In this document: positions 22,003 through 36,359 of the stretch, in pieces
How positions within the stretch are numbered: position 1 is the first letter of the stretch
Layout of the letters: every line of letters starts with the position of its first letter
Origin: Chondrilla cf. caribensis
Lineage: Eukaryota; Porifera; Demospongiae; Chondrillida; Chondrillidae
Assembly (NCBI GenBank): GCA_964020155.1
Contig: OZ026550.1
Coordinates: 2,771,352-2,835,351 of the forward strand
DNA: 64,000 bases
Direction of reading: 5' to 3'
Notes under the pieces: generated by a model
What the model saw: only the letters and a program-made list of their open reading frames with translations
Told to the model about the DNA's origin: nothing
The model's database searches: none
Position numbers and translations under genes: made by a program

Positions 22003-25000
22003 CTTGAATCTTGAAAGTCATCCGTAAAGTCTGTAAGTTCCTTTTCTTTGCTTTAATAAGAGGCCTGGTGAAGAATGATGCTTGAGAAACATCTAAATCA
22101 TATCCCCTTTCAAGCAGAGCTGTTAGAATTGCATTACTGATATTATCAGGCTGCTTCCCAAGTGAGGTGAGGAAACTGTATCCAAGTGAGTGCATACTAC
22201 ACCCTTCCTCCAGCAATTGAATAAAGGTCTCCACATGACCATGAATGCCTGCTAAGTGTGGAGGATTGTGACCGTTCTTTGACATAGGATCTTTCTCTGC
22301 ACCCCATCGTATCAGCTCCACAGCTGCTGCAGTCTTCCCATACCTAGCAGCAAGATGAAGAGGCGTCCACCCTTCATCTTTGTCAATATGTTCAATAAGC
22401 CAATTTTGTCGGGTAAGTAACTCTTTCAAAATTTCCATGCAGCCACTCAGGACAGCAAAGTGCACAACAGTATAACCTCGAGTGTCTACACATTCTAAGC
22501 TGCAACCATTCTTGAGTAAGGCTTTGAAAGTCTGATTGCATCCATTCAGAATTGCTTCATGTATAGGTGTTCCAAATATGCCAGCAACAATATTCCTTTT
22601 TGCTCCCTTTCTCAGTAGCATACGTGCTAACTCTGTTCTTCCATAAGATGCAGCATAGTGGAGTGGAGTACGGATACCATAACAGTCATTGATAGAGCAT
22701 CCGCGATTCACCAGCATACTTGCCATTTCATGTTGGTCATACTGAATGGCCTTGCACAGTCCAGCAGTTAATGTATGGTCCCCATCCTCATTTGTTTTAC
22801 TAAGAAGAGACTCAAACATGTTGTAATGGCCACCACGGATTATTTGATCAAGAAGCTTGTCCAAGTCAGCCCTGTTATGAATACGAGCACCATGTAAGTA
22901 AAGTTCCAATGCAACTTTAGTGTTTTGGTGCTGAATTGCAACTTCTATAGGATTGTCGAGTGCAAATTGATTAACTGCTGCTTTGTGCTGAAGCAGCAGT
23001 TGGACTATTTCAACATGTCCTTGCTTGGCAGCAAAATAAAGAGCAGTTCTCGAATACGTAGAAATATTCACTTGACACCCTTCATTCAATAAGGCTTGAA
23101 CTGTATCAAAATGTCCATTACTTGCCGCAAAGTGAAGAGGTGTGCCAAGAATTGCTGATTTTGCATCCTTGTTAGCACCATTCTTGATCAATTCAACAAC
23201 TGCTACAGTTTTACCACATTTTGCAGCATAATGAAGTGCAGTACGTCCACTCTTATCTTTTATGTCAATGGGACAGTTTTGGCTGAGAAGTTCCCTGATG
23301 ATAAACACATGTCCCTTCTCAGCAGCAAAGTGAAGAGCAGTTTCACCATTATCATTAACTGCAACTACACTACACCCTTCATCCAGGAGTGTTTTAACAG
23401 TTTTGAGGTGTCTGTAAAATGCTGCTCTGTGAAGAGGCGTACCACATTCCCCTGCAACAACATCCTTTTCAACACCATTCTTCATCAATTCAACAACTGC
23501 TTTAATTTGACCCCATGCTGCAGCATGATGGAGTGGAGTACATCCACTCTTATCTCTTATGTCAATGGGACAGTTTTTGCTGAGAAGTACCCTGATGATA
23601 TACACATGTCCCTTCTCAGCAGCAAAGTGAAGAGCAGTTTCACCATTATCATTAACTGCAACTACACTACACCCTTCATCCAGTAGTGCTATAACAGTTT
23701 TGAGGTGTCCATTAAATGTTGCTTGGTGAAGAGGTGTACCACATTCCCCTGCAACAACCTCCTTTTCAGCACCATTCTTCATCAATTCAACAACTGCTTC
23801 AGTTTGACCCCATGTTGCAGCATCATGAAGTGGAGTACACCCACTCTTATCTCTTATGTCAATGGGACAGTTTTGGCTGAGAAGTACCCTGATGATATAC
23901 ACATGTCCCTTCTCAGCAGCAAAGTGAAGAGCAGTTTCACCATTATCATTAACTGCAACTACACTACACCCTTCATCCAGGAGTGCTTTAACAGTTTTGA
24001 GGTGTCCATAAAATGCTGCTCGATGAAGAGGTGTACCACATTCCCCTGCAACAACCTCCTTTTCAGCACCATTCTTCATCAATTCAACAACTGCTTCAGT
24101 TTGACCCCATGCTGCAGCATGATGGAGTGGAGTACGTCCACTCTTATCTCTTATGTCAATGGGACAGTTTCGACTGAGAAGTACCCTGATGATATACACA
24201 TGACCCTTCTCAGCAGCCCAGTGAAGAGCAGCTTCACCATTATCATTAACTGTAGGTACTCTACACCCTTCATCCAGTAGTGCTTTAACAGTCTTGAGGT
24301 GTCCATTAAATGTTGCTTGGTGAAGAGGTGTACCATATGTCCCAACAACAACATCCTTTTCAGCACCATTCTTCATCAATTTAACAACTGCTTCAGTCCA
24401 ACCATATGCTGCAGCATGATGAAGTGGAGTACATCCATTCTTATCTCTTATGTCAATGGGACAGTTTTGGCTGAGAAGCTCCCTGATGATACCCACATGT
24501 CCCTTCTCAGCAGCCCAGTGAAGAGCAGTTTCACCATTATCATTAACTGCAACTACACTACACCCTTCATCCAGGAGTGCTTTAACAGTTTTGAGGTGTC
24601 CATAAAATGCTGCTCGGTGGAGCGGTGTACCACATTTCCCTGCAACAACATCCTTTTCAGCACCACTCTTGATCAATTCAACAACTGCTTCAGTTTGACC
24701 CCATGTTGCAGCATCATGAAGTGGAGTACACCCACTCTTATCTCCTATGTCAATGGGACAGTTTCGGCTCAAAAGTACCCTAATGATCTCCACATGTCCC
24801 TTTACAGCAGCCCAGTGAAGAGTAGTCTCACCATTACCGAGAATTGCAACTACACTACACCCTTCATCCAGGAGTGCTTTAACAGTTTTGAGGTGTCCAT
24901 TTTTTGCAGCTTGGTGAAGAGGAGTACCATATCTCCCTGCAACAACATCCTTTTCAGCACCATTCTTGATCAATTCAACAACTGCTTCAGTTTGACCCCA

Positions 25001-28000
25001 TGTTGCAGCATCATGAAGTGGAGTACGTCCACTCTTATCTCTTATGTCAATGGGACAGTTTCGGCTCAAAAGTACCCTAATGATCTCCACATGGCCCTTT
25101 TCAGCAGCCCAGTGAAGAGCAGTCTCACCATTACCGAGAATTGCAACTACACTACACCCTTCATCCAGTAGTGCATTAACAGTCTCAAGGTGTCCATTTT
25201 TTGCAGCACGGTGAAGCGGTGTACCATATCTCCCTGCAACAACATCCTTTTTAGCACCATTCTTGATCAATTCAACAACTGCTTCAGTTTGACCACATGC
25301 TGAAGCATCATGAAGTGCAGTACACCCACTCTTATCTCTTATGTCAATGGGACAGTTTCGGCTCAAAAGTACCCTAATGATCTCCACATGGCCCTTTTCA
25401 GCAGCCCAGTGAAGAGCAGTCTCACCATTACCGAGAATTGCAACTACACTACACCCTTCATCCAGTAGTGCATTAACAGTCTCAAGGTGTCCATTTTTTG
25501 TAGCACGGTGAAGCGGTGTACCATATCTCCCTGCAACAACATCCTTTTTAGCACCATTCTTGATCAATTCAACAACTGCTTCAGTTTGACCACATGCTGA
25601 AGCATCATGAAGTGTAGTACACCCACTCTTATCTCTTATGTCAATGGGACAGTTTCGGCTGAGAAGTACCCTAATGATCTCCACATGGCCCTTTTCAGCA
25701 GCCCAGTGAAGAGCAGTCTCACCATTACCGAGAATTGCAACTACACTACACCCTTCATCCAGTAGTGCATTAACAGTCTCAAGGTGTCCATTTTTTACAG
25801 CATGGTGAAGAGGTGTACCATATTCCTCAGAAACAACACCCATCTCAGCACCATTCTTGATCAATTCAACAACTGCTTCAGTTTGACCTAATGCTGCAGC
25901 ATAATGAAGAGGAGTATGTCCACTATTATCTCTTATGTCGATTGGACAGTTTCTGCTGAGAAGTACTCTGATAATCTCAACATGCCCCTTTTCAGCAGCC
26001 CAGTGAAGAGCAGTCCTGCCATTATCATCAACTGCAATTACACTACACCCTTCATCCAGTAGTGTCATAACAGCCTCGTGGTGTCCTTCATTTGCTGCTT
26101 GGTGAAGAGGTGTACCATGTACTCCTGCAACAACATCCTTTTCAGCACCATTCTTGATCAATTCAACAACTGCTTCAGTTTGACCCCATGCTGCAGCATC
26201 ATGAAGTGGAGTACGTCCACTATTATCTCTTATGTCAATGGGACAGTTTCGGCTCAAAAGTACCCTAATGATCTCCACATGTCCCTTTACAGCAGCCCAG
26301 TGAAGAGTAGTCTCACCATTACCGAGAATTGCAACTGAACTACACCCTTCATCCAGTAGTGCTTTAACGGTCTTGAGGTGTCCATTAATTGCTGCTTGAT
26401 GAAGAGGTGTACCATATGTCCCAACAATAGCATCCTTTTCAGCACCATTCTTGATCAATTCAACAACTGCTTCAGTTTGACCACATGCTGCAGCATAATG
26501 AAGAGGAGTATGTCCACTCTTATCTCTTATGTCGATTGGACAGTTTCGGCTGAGAAGTACTCTGATAATCTCCACATGTTCCCTTCCAGCAGCCCAGTGA
26601 AGAGCAGTCTCACCATTACTGAGAACTGCAAGTACATTACACCCTTCATCCAGTAGTGCTTTAACGGTCTTGAGGTGTCCATTTTTTGCAGCTTGGTGAA
26701 GAGGTGTACCATATCTCCCTGCAACAACATCCTTTTCAGCACCATTCTTGATCAATTCAACAACTGTTTCAGTTTGACCACATGCTGCAGCATCATGAAG
26801 TGCAGTATGTTCACTATTATCTCTTATGTCAATGGGACAGTTTCGGCTGAGAAGTACCCTGATGATACCAACATGTCCCCTTCCAGCAGCCCAGTGAAGA
26901 GTAGTCTCACCATTACCGAGAATTGCAACTGAACTACACCCTTCATCCAGTAGTGCTTTAACGGTCTTGAGGTGTCCATTAATTGCTGCTTGATGAAGAG
27001 GTGTACCATATGTCCCAACAACAGCATCCTTTTCAGCACCATTCTTGATCAATTCAACAACTGCTTCAGTTTGGCCACATGCTGCAGCATAATGAAGTGC
27101 AGTAAGTCCACACCTATCTTTTATGTCAATGGAACAGTTTCGGCTGAGAAGTTCCCTAATGATTTCCACATGTCCCCTTTTAGCAGCACAGTGAAGAGCG
27201 GTCTTACCATTATTATCAACTGCAAGTACACTATATCCTTCATCCAGTAATGTTTTAGCAACCTTAAGGTGTCCTTTTTTGGCTGCTTGATGCAGAGGTG
27301 TACCATGTATTCCTGCAACAACATCATTTTCAGGACCATTCTTGATCAATTCAACAACTGCTTCAGTTTGACCCCATGCTGCAGCATAATGAAGTGCAGT
27401 AAGTCCACACCTATCTTTTATGTCAATGGAACAGTTTCGGCTGAGAAGTTCCCTAATGATCTCCACATGTCCTCTTTGAGCAGCCCAGTGAAGAGCAGTT
27501 TTACCATTATCATTAACTGCAAGTACACTATATCCTTCATCCAGTAATGTTTTAGCAACCTTAAGGTGTCCTTTTTTGGCTGCTTGGTGCAGAGGTGTAC
27601 CATGTATTCCTGCAACAACATCATTTTCAGGACCATTCTTGATCAATTCAAAAACTGCTTCAGTTTGACCCCATGCTGCAGCATAATGAAGAGGAGTATG
27701 TCCACTCTTATCTCTTATGTCGATTGGACAGTTTCGGCTGAGAAGTTCTCTGATGATATCCACATGTCCCCTTTGAGCAGCCCAGTGAAGAGCAGTCTTA
27801 CCATTATCGTCAACTGCAAGTACACTACACCCTTCATCCAGTAGTGCTTTAACAGCCTCAAGGTGTCCTTTTTTGGCCGCTTGGTGTAGAGGTGTACCAA
27901 ATACACGTGCATTGGAATCTTTACCACCGCCTCTTTTTATTGACAGAATTAACTCTTTTCTCCCATTATGTGCAGCATAGTGAAGTGGTGTACATCCATA

Positions 28001-29107
28001 CTGATCAATGCAGTTAACAAGACAGTGGTGCTCAATGAGGGCATCAACACAGTCTGAATGACCACTCTCAGCAGCAACATGAAGGGCATTCCTACCAAGG
28101 CTGTCCACAGAGTGTGTACTACAGTTATTCTCCAGTAGTAGCCGTACAGTGCTAACATGCCCTCTCAAGGTTGCCTGATGGAGTGCTGATCCAAAAACCA
28201 ATTCTTCACTGTCTTTACTGTCCCCAGTTCTGATCATCTTGAATAATGATCTCTTGAATGTTGTTACATGAACTGCATTCCTGTGGTAACTGTCCTCATC
28301 ATGGCATTTTTGGTCAATCATATCTAACAAGAGTGTGCTTCGGTGCCTCACACAAATCAGTAGAAAGGCATTCACTTCATCACTGCTAAAACTGTAGCCT
28401 TGATCAATAATGGCTAGCACAGTGTCCAGGTGTTCAGGTAGTCCATGGACCACTCCATCTAGAGGTGGACAATGTGTGTACTCTTCAATAATTGGTTTGT
28501 CTATGTCGGCCCCTCTCTTGATCAGTTCAACAGCTACTTCATCCCAACCAAACAATGCTGCTATATGGAGTGGAGTCTGTCCGTGACTGTTAGTACTATC
28601 CATTGGATACCCTTCTTCCAAAAGCTTACGAACGATCCCGACATGTCCTCCAGCTGCAGCATAATGAACACATTCACAGTTATATGCTCTACAATATGGC
28701 AATAACGACTGCATCCAATCATAATCTCCACTGAATGCTGTATAGCAAAGCTGTGCCTGGAGTAAGTGCTCTATTGAGGACACCCTGGAGTCTTCTGGAG
28801 GGAACTGCTTCAGTCTGGATGTTATCCTGTGACCACTGGCAACAGCTTCCTGAATATTTATCACACGGCGAGTGTATTCGTACTGACGGAACGATAGTGA
28901 CGCCAACCGACACTCACCTTGCTGAAGGAGCCATTTTACATCATCATCACTGGTGGGGTCGAACAAGATTGAATTATTATGATAAGAACGATCTGATAAA
29001 CCCAACTCGCAACTATCGTATTGTAACAATGCATGTGTGATCTCCTCATGACCAATCAGAAGTAAAGAGGAATCCCCGTGATATTCCAAGAGGTCATACC
29101 ACGACAT
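22003..29107 (-). CDS. Exon 1: giant ankyrin-repeat region of a Roc-COR/CARD/death-domain protein
   Basis: The ATG at 29,107 opens a 7,105-bp uninterrupted exon (about 2,368 codons). The first 150 residues or so (MSWYDLLEYHG...) are not repeats and are also found in the truncated copy at 9.5-9.8 kb. About 65 ankyrin repeats follow (G-x-TPLH-x-AA, G-H-x-x-x-V-x-x-LL). From about 27.9 to 23.1 kb, three ankyrins form a 99-residue (297-bp) super-repeat, marked by about 17 GTPLH..GH..LLDEGC segments, with near-identical neighbours. Ankyrin stacks bind proteins. Together with the Roc-COR, CARD and death-domain exons this gives a protein of about 3,516 residues and, by analogy, a cytosolic signalling scaffold. 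The exon ends at TTCAAG/GTAATT. The plus-strand ORFs spaced 297 bp apart here are shadows. The exact repeat number may be affected by assembly collapse. Confidence 0.9.
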
Positions 29108-29379
29108 GATTCAGATAACAGGGATTCTGTAGGACGAAAGAAAATGAAAAGGCACTAAATTGTATTACCATCACAGCATACATGCTAGCATGTAATCTAG
29201 CGTCCACCCACTAGGGCCAGTGAGATGCTTATGGATAATGATAATACAAGTGAATTTGTTCCATAATAATATTATGGCTGATATTTCAAAAATGGTTTGT
29301 CAGATCAACCAGAGGGGATTATCAAATATCCACTGTAGGTCAATTGTGTACTATATGGTATACGTCCTGGAAAACTTGA

Positions 29380-29600
29380 CATATCGTGACGTAATTACAG
29401 TGAAATCAGGATTATGTTATGATGACTCTACGATAGAATTACGATTGGCTATGATGAATTTAAGATTCTACTATGATCGAATTACAATCCTACTACGATT
29501 GAATTACGATTCTACTACTGTAACGATTGCCTACCATAGAAAATACAACTCGAATTATGATGGAGCTACAATGACAATTTATAATTCAGCACTGTTAAAT
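29380..29600. repeat. TTACGAT-rich fold-back repeat, left copy
   Basis: Dense with ATTACGAT/ATCGTAAT words and preceded near 29,360 by AAAACTTGACATATCGT. The same edge occurs inverted at about 32,380 (AAAACTTGACACATCGT on the minus strand) and, in direct orientation, in the introns of the kinase genes near 42,000 and 57,545. Confidence 0.6.
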
Positions 29601-29697
29601 TCCACTGTATCTGCAAAGTGTGACATTTTGATTGGATCTACAGTGAGAGTAAGCTACGAGAAGCTAGACTAACAAACAATGAAATATGACTGCTAGA

Positions 29698-30213
29698 ATG
29701 CTCATCGAAGATTCTCGTTTATTCCAAAATGGTGAGTAACAAGAATATGTCAGTACTTAGTTGTGATACTCTTGCTTAGTTATGATAACAATTACTATTC
29801 GACAGGAAGTGCCAAGTCCCATTGTCTTGTTTATTGGCTGGAAGAGGAGTCAGTCTCGAAGTTTCAATAAAGTGCGTGTACACGAGAAGAAAGCTTGTGA
29901 GTCACATACTGAAAAACAAGAGCCATTGAAAGACAAAACCAACCTCTGTGTACAAAGTGATGAGACTGCTGGAGCCATGAGACCTCCAAATAAAAGAAGA
30001 AAGAGCATTCTAATACAACCACAAATACGTATTTCCAGGCTTGCTGCAAAACTGGTAAAGGAAGCATTTTTCGGAAAAGGTATTTTAGCCCAAAGCACCC
30101 TGTTAGGGTTCCAAAATCTTAAGCCACTTGATCCTACAGGATTGGCAATCATTAAAGCCACCATCAAGAATTTGTGTGTGTGGAGCAATCCAGTTGAGTT
30201 TGAATCAATTTAG
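29698..30213 (+). pseudogene. Small two-exon BEN-domain-like gene with a frameshift
   Basis: A possible first exon (29,683 or 29,698 to 29,730) ends at AATG/GTGAGT. After a 72-bp intron the acceptor ATTCGACAG/GAAGTG opens GSAKSHCLVYWLEEESVSKF, a WLE-type start often seen before BEN domains. The frame then shifts by one near 29,868 to NKVRVHEKKACESH and a basic stretch PPNKRRKS. Next comes a BEN-like helical part: RLAAKLVKEAFFGKGIL, STLLGFQNLKPLDPTGLAI, KATIKNL, ending at TAG 30,211. BEN domains bind DNA and chromatin. The family call is from the pattern LV..FF...L..STL.G...LDP only. The frameshift means either a pseudogene or a sequence error. Confidence 0.4.
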
Positions 30214-30562
30214 AAGAATTGCATGCTGTTGGTCAGGCCTGCAAGCATGCCCGCAAACACTAGCCATCTGTAATGTATCATTTAAACTTGCATCACTTAT
30301 TTTTCCAATCTTATACTTTATCAGGATAGTTACTTTTTCAATACATTATGAGAATGGACTATACGTACGTACGTACTTAGACATTCTCTGATATCAAGTA
30401 TAGTGCACCACTGCATATGTTGTATTAATTGTTATTGGTTTTATTATAGGAAATTTATTATTATGAAGCAAAGGAATGAAGTGAATAATACAAATTCAAA
30501 ATGAAAGTGATGGTACAATAAACATACATACATGATACAACAAATAATGCATAAAATAAATG

Positions 30563-30594
<32 letters not shown>
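30563..30594. repeat. (AAT)n microsatellite
   Basis: Short run of about ten ATA/AAT trinucleotides. Confidence 0.9.
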
Positions 30595-30596
<2 letters not shown>

Positions 30597-30642
30597 ATAA
30601 TAACTAAAATACAAGCACACACCATTCAACCATATAATATTA

Positions 30643-30960
30643 GTGGTGATGATCAAGCTGTCCAAAGGAATGGTCAGCTGTGTAGTGGGTGCCATGGAGG
30701 GCTCTGATGGTGGAGTGGACGAGTGCAAAAGAGAGGCAGCACCTTATCCACTGCATAGTGCTGGCATATTGATCTCTTCCCTTTTCAGCAATTTTATCAG
30801 CATGCAAGCCTTTTGTAGAAGGTTGTGCATTCGGGAGCCATCCCACCTGTTGTTGAGAATACCAGTGGTGAAAAAGCACCATGCTCCACTTCGCGAATCC
30901 TGGCATCATACTCACGTTTCTTGTTGCCTTCATGCATCCTATAAAGGGTGCACTGGATAG
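30643..30960 (-). pseudogene. Retroelement-derived protein fragment, frameshifted
   Basis: In one minus frame: KREYDARIREVEHGAFSPLV, FSTTGGMAPECTTFYKRLA. One frame over: KIAEKGRDQYASTMQWIRCC, LSFALVHSTIRALHG. This two-part pattern (a REVEHG..PLVFS..GG segment, then YKRLA, then a QWIRC.LSFAL..S phrase) resembles the C-terminal region that recurs in retrotransposon-encoded polyproteins of marine invertebrates. I place it there from memory of the pattern only. It is a short, 5'-truncated and frameshifted relic with no reverse-transcriptase core in this window. Confidence 0.45.
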
Positions 30961-30999
30961 ATCCTTATCGCAGTAAGAGAGGGCAGAGGGGTGAAAAAC

Positions 31000-32270
31000 C
31001 CTAATGTCAAAAATGCATCCTGGTCTGAAATCCAGAATCCACTTGACTTTACATCTACACGTGCTTCATGATCGCGGTTGGCTGTTCTGTGTTAGTGTAC
31101 TGTTATTGCTCCAAATTTGACGTTTAGAAAATATTGTTGATAGTTATGCAAAACAACATTTAGAGAGTTGAGCACTCAGTATTATTTACAATTATTGTGA
31201 TATTGATGCTGATACTGCACCGATGATGTTTTGATAGTAAAAAATGATGCTACATCACAATACATGCAGTGTTCTCAATAGCCAGTAGCATCACCCTCAT
31301 TTTCAATAACTGCTGGAATTACTTTATCCAAGGATCAAATGTATTTTTCACATATGGCTACCGTAACAGTATTCCAGAATAGTGTAATACCTTGTATCAA
31401 CTCTTCCTTTCTCTTTGGCTTCACCACTCTTCTTATATTATTCTTTATAAGCTCTGTACAGACTCACTCGGTATCCAACCAAATGCAGACTGGAGGGAAG
31501 CTCAGTTAAAACCAACCTTACCAACACATTAGAAGCCTTTTGAAATATCATGTGTGAGACCTTTCAAAGCGAGCCTACTCTGGCTGTAAACAACCCTTAC
31601 TATCAGTGGTCTTGTCACTAGACCGTGCCAGGGTCAACTGTTGGTGGTGAAGATTACAAGGAATATCTAGGAAACAGTGAAGAGTGTACACCTTTTCATA
31701 ATCTGCCTATACCTAGACCACACTTACACATCCTGCTCTTTGTTTTCATCGATGTCATCACAGTGGTATATATGCACGGTGTATGAATAACTATCATATT
31801 ATGCAATCGTGCAAATGTGTGTGTGCGTACACGTGTGTGTGGGTATCAGTGCACGTGTATATGTGCACGTAGGCTCATGTGTGCGCATGTGTGTGTGTTT
31901 TGCACGTTTGTGTGCATGCATGAATGTGTATGCATTTGCGTATTCAAGTGTTTGTATGTGTATATGTGTACATATTATTACATAGAGCTAAATGGCTTTA
32001 CTAAAGGTTTCACTTGATTGATTTAACAGGCAATCATAATAAGGATCTAATATTCAATTAGCGTGTGTATTGTCAGGCATGAGTGTGCACAGACACCATA
32101 TAAACATGTATGAAGCAGTACAAGCTTACACTCACAACACTATTAGCATGCAACTGCAAAAAGTTCAAATGAAGGCAAGAATAACTGCGAGTTTCAAGTG
32201 TATACATTTGCATGTGCATCTGTTTTTTGGCATTTTTGTGTGGTTACTTGTGTGTGTGTGCGCGTGTGCG
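31000..32270. other. No gene recognised
   Basis: AT-rich sequence with short chance ORFs and a TG-rich low-complexity stretch at about 31,815-31,970. No splice-bounded frame was seen. Confidence 0.45.
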
Positions 32271-32284
32271 TGTGTATTTACAAA

Positions 32285-32460
32285 CAGGGATTCAATTATG
32301 ATCGAATTACAAACAAAGTACGATTGAAATATGATTTACTACGATCAAGTCCATATTACATTACATTAGGTTACGATGTGTCAAGTTTTGTATGATGTGT
32401 ACCGTACATTATAAGCACCAAATAATAAATTACAACATTCAAATTACGAATTACAACATA
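32285..32460. repeat. TTACGAT-rich fold-back repeat, right copy (inverted)
   Basis: ATCGAATTAC, GTACGATTG and ACTACGATC words end at ACGATGTGTCAAGTTTTGTA then GTACCGTACATTA. The reverse complement of this edge matches the edge near 29,360, so the two copies face each other around 29.4-32.4 kb. Confidence 0.55.
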
Positions 32461-32575
32461 CATTATGTAAAACTACATTGGGACTGACTGACAGTCACTC
32501 AATCTGGTAAGCATCAACTTACTTTGTTTCTGTATCTGTCACGATGCCAGGGTCCCGGTACGAGGAGAATGCAAG

Positions 32576-33720
32576 TGTGGACCTTTCAGTGAATACAGGA
32601 GAAAGCACCAACGACTAGTTGGACTCAGTATACGGACAGAGCCACTCAGTGTTCAATCAGGAGGATGTACTGGTCAAGAGTATTGCTGTTACTAATGCTA
32701 GTACTGTAACAGTATCTTCACCGGCACTGACTAATATATGTTTGTCAAACAAACACATTAAAATAAGAAATGAATCACCCACTTCTGAATCAGTGAGATT
32801 TGGAATTGAGCACTGCAATTGTATAAAAGAAATACAAGCATAATACATTGTCCAGAGGAAAAGTACATACAGCTAGACGGAAATTACACACATGAACTTA
32901 ATGCATTAAATACTACTGTAACAAAGAGTTAAAGTCCATTTCCCAACCATGCAGAGAATAATACATACATTCACTTACTGTGTTTTTAGATTAGTCACAG
33001 AACTAGGGCCTCGGGACCCAGGAATGAACAGTCTGTGGTTCTGAGCTCTTGAAAAGTACAAAATTAATGCTAGTTCAACGGATGGACTTCACTCAATCCA
33101 GTTGGAATATGGGTTGAATGATTGTCGAAACTGATGCTCTTGTAGTTGTAGGGGTAACCTCGAATAAGAATAGTCAATTCTGGTCAATATAGCACAATAC
33201 CGAGACAGCAGTGACTATAGACTATCTCGTCACAAAACGGACACCTATTGCAACGGCTCAGTGTGCGTCAATCATATATCAACAGTTCGTTCTGCCGTTG
33301 ACTCGAAGAAACCGATAACTGTGTGGAATATGCTCGTCCAGTGGTTGGATTAGTAGGAATCAATCCCGCGATCCTGGGAACTTGCTGATAGATCGCTCTA
33401 AAGCTGTTGAAATGTGTTCAGTAGATCTTGAAATCGAACTGCTACAAAGAGTTGTGGAGGTCCGGCACAGAGCGGACACCTATCGCAACGGCTTTCGTGA
33501 TCACCACAAGTATACGCGAGTAATTGGGATCGAACGGTATAACTATAAGATTCTGAATCCAATCCAATTCAATCCAATTGTAATTTAGATTCAAAATTAA
33601 TTAAAATAATAACAAAATTGCATCATCAGATGTTCAGGAATGTGGACAGAAAAGGCAGGTTCCAGTTTGCTAAGCAAACAATGCTGTACAATACAGTAGG
33701 GAGTGGGGGGTATTGAGAAT
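32576..33720. repeat. Duplicated block, paralogous to about 9,889-11,330
   Basis: It starts in TGGACCTTTCAGTGAATACAGG and runs to GGTATTGAGAATTCCGACC, just before the coiled-coil frame of kinase-family unit 1. At the 9.9-kb locus the same block directly abuts the ankyrin gene 5' fragment. Here 3.4 kb of other DNA separates it from the intact ankyrin gene. Confidence 0.8.
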
Positions 33721-33728
33721 TCCGACCC

Positions 33729-35913
<2,185 letters not shown>

Positions 35914-36099
35914 CTCTCAATGCTGTATTTTTGTTGACGTGAATGTGTTATTTGTACGTGTTTTGAATGAAAATGTTTAATAATGATGATTTGATTCATG
36001 TCATATAAGTCCACCTCTATGGTCACAGATGTCTATAGTATTATTGTGGCCACTTTTCTTCATCACGTGTTAATGCCTTGATTTGATCCCTTGGAATGC

Positions 36100-36306
36100 A
36101 TCCTCTGTCCTAGTCCCAAAGAACAGACCTTATAAGGTAAACATGGGCGTTTATTGTTTGATGACGTCATTGAGGTGCGTGTTTAGTGCTTCGAAGTTTG
36201 TCAAGAACTAGCTATAGAGTCTTCCATTTTTCTCATTAACTCGAACCGTATATTGTAAAGAAACGTATGACCTGTATTATATAGAGAAGGACAATTGTGT
36301 CAAGAG
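36100..36306 (+). promoter_or_regulatory. Conserved promoter-like block after unit 1 (CArG + CRE + donor)
   Basis: A perfect CArG box CCTTATAAGG (36,128-36,137) lies 24 bp before a perfect CRE TGACGTCA (36,162-36,169). About 135 bp later a conserved segment ends in a 5' splice site TCAAGAG/GTAAGT (GT at 36,307). The same order is kept after units 2 and 4 at the equivalent place. This looks like the promoter and first non-coding exon of a second transcript. I cannot identify the downstream coding exons. Confidence 0.5.
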
Positions 36307-36359
36307 GTAAGTCATCATGGTATAACATATGTACACTGTGTGGTGGAGTGTACTTGCCT

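Noticed and set aside
23231..27844. Plus-strand ORFs of 85-290 codons spaced 297 bp apart (CCSMMEWSTSTLISYVNG-type repeats)
   Set aside because: Antisense shadows of the ankyrin super-repeat. The minus strand has a single 7.1-kb frame with clear ankyrin motifs.
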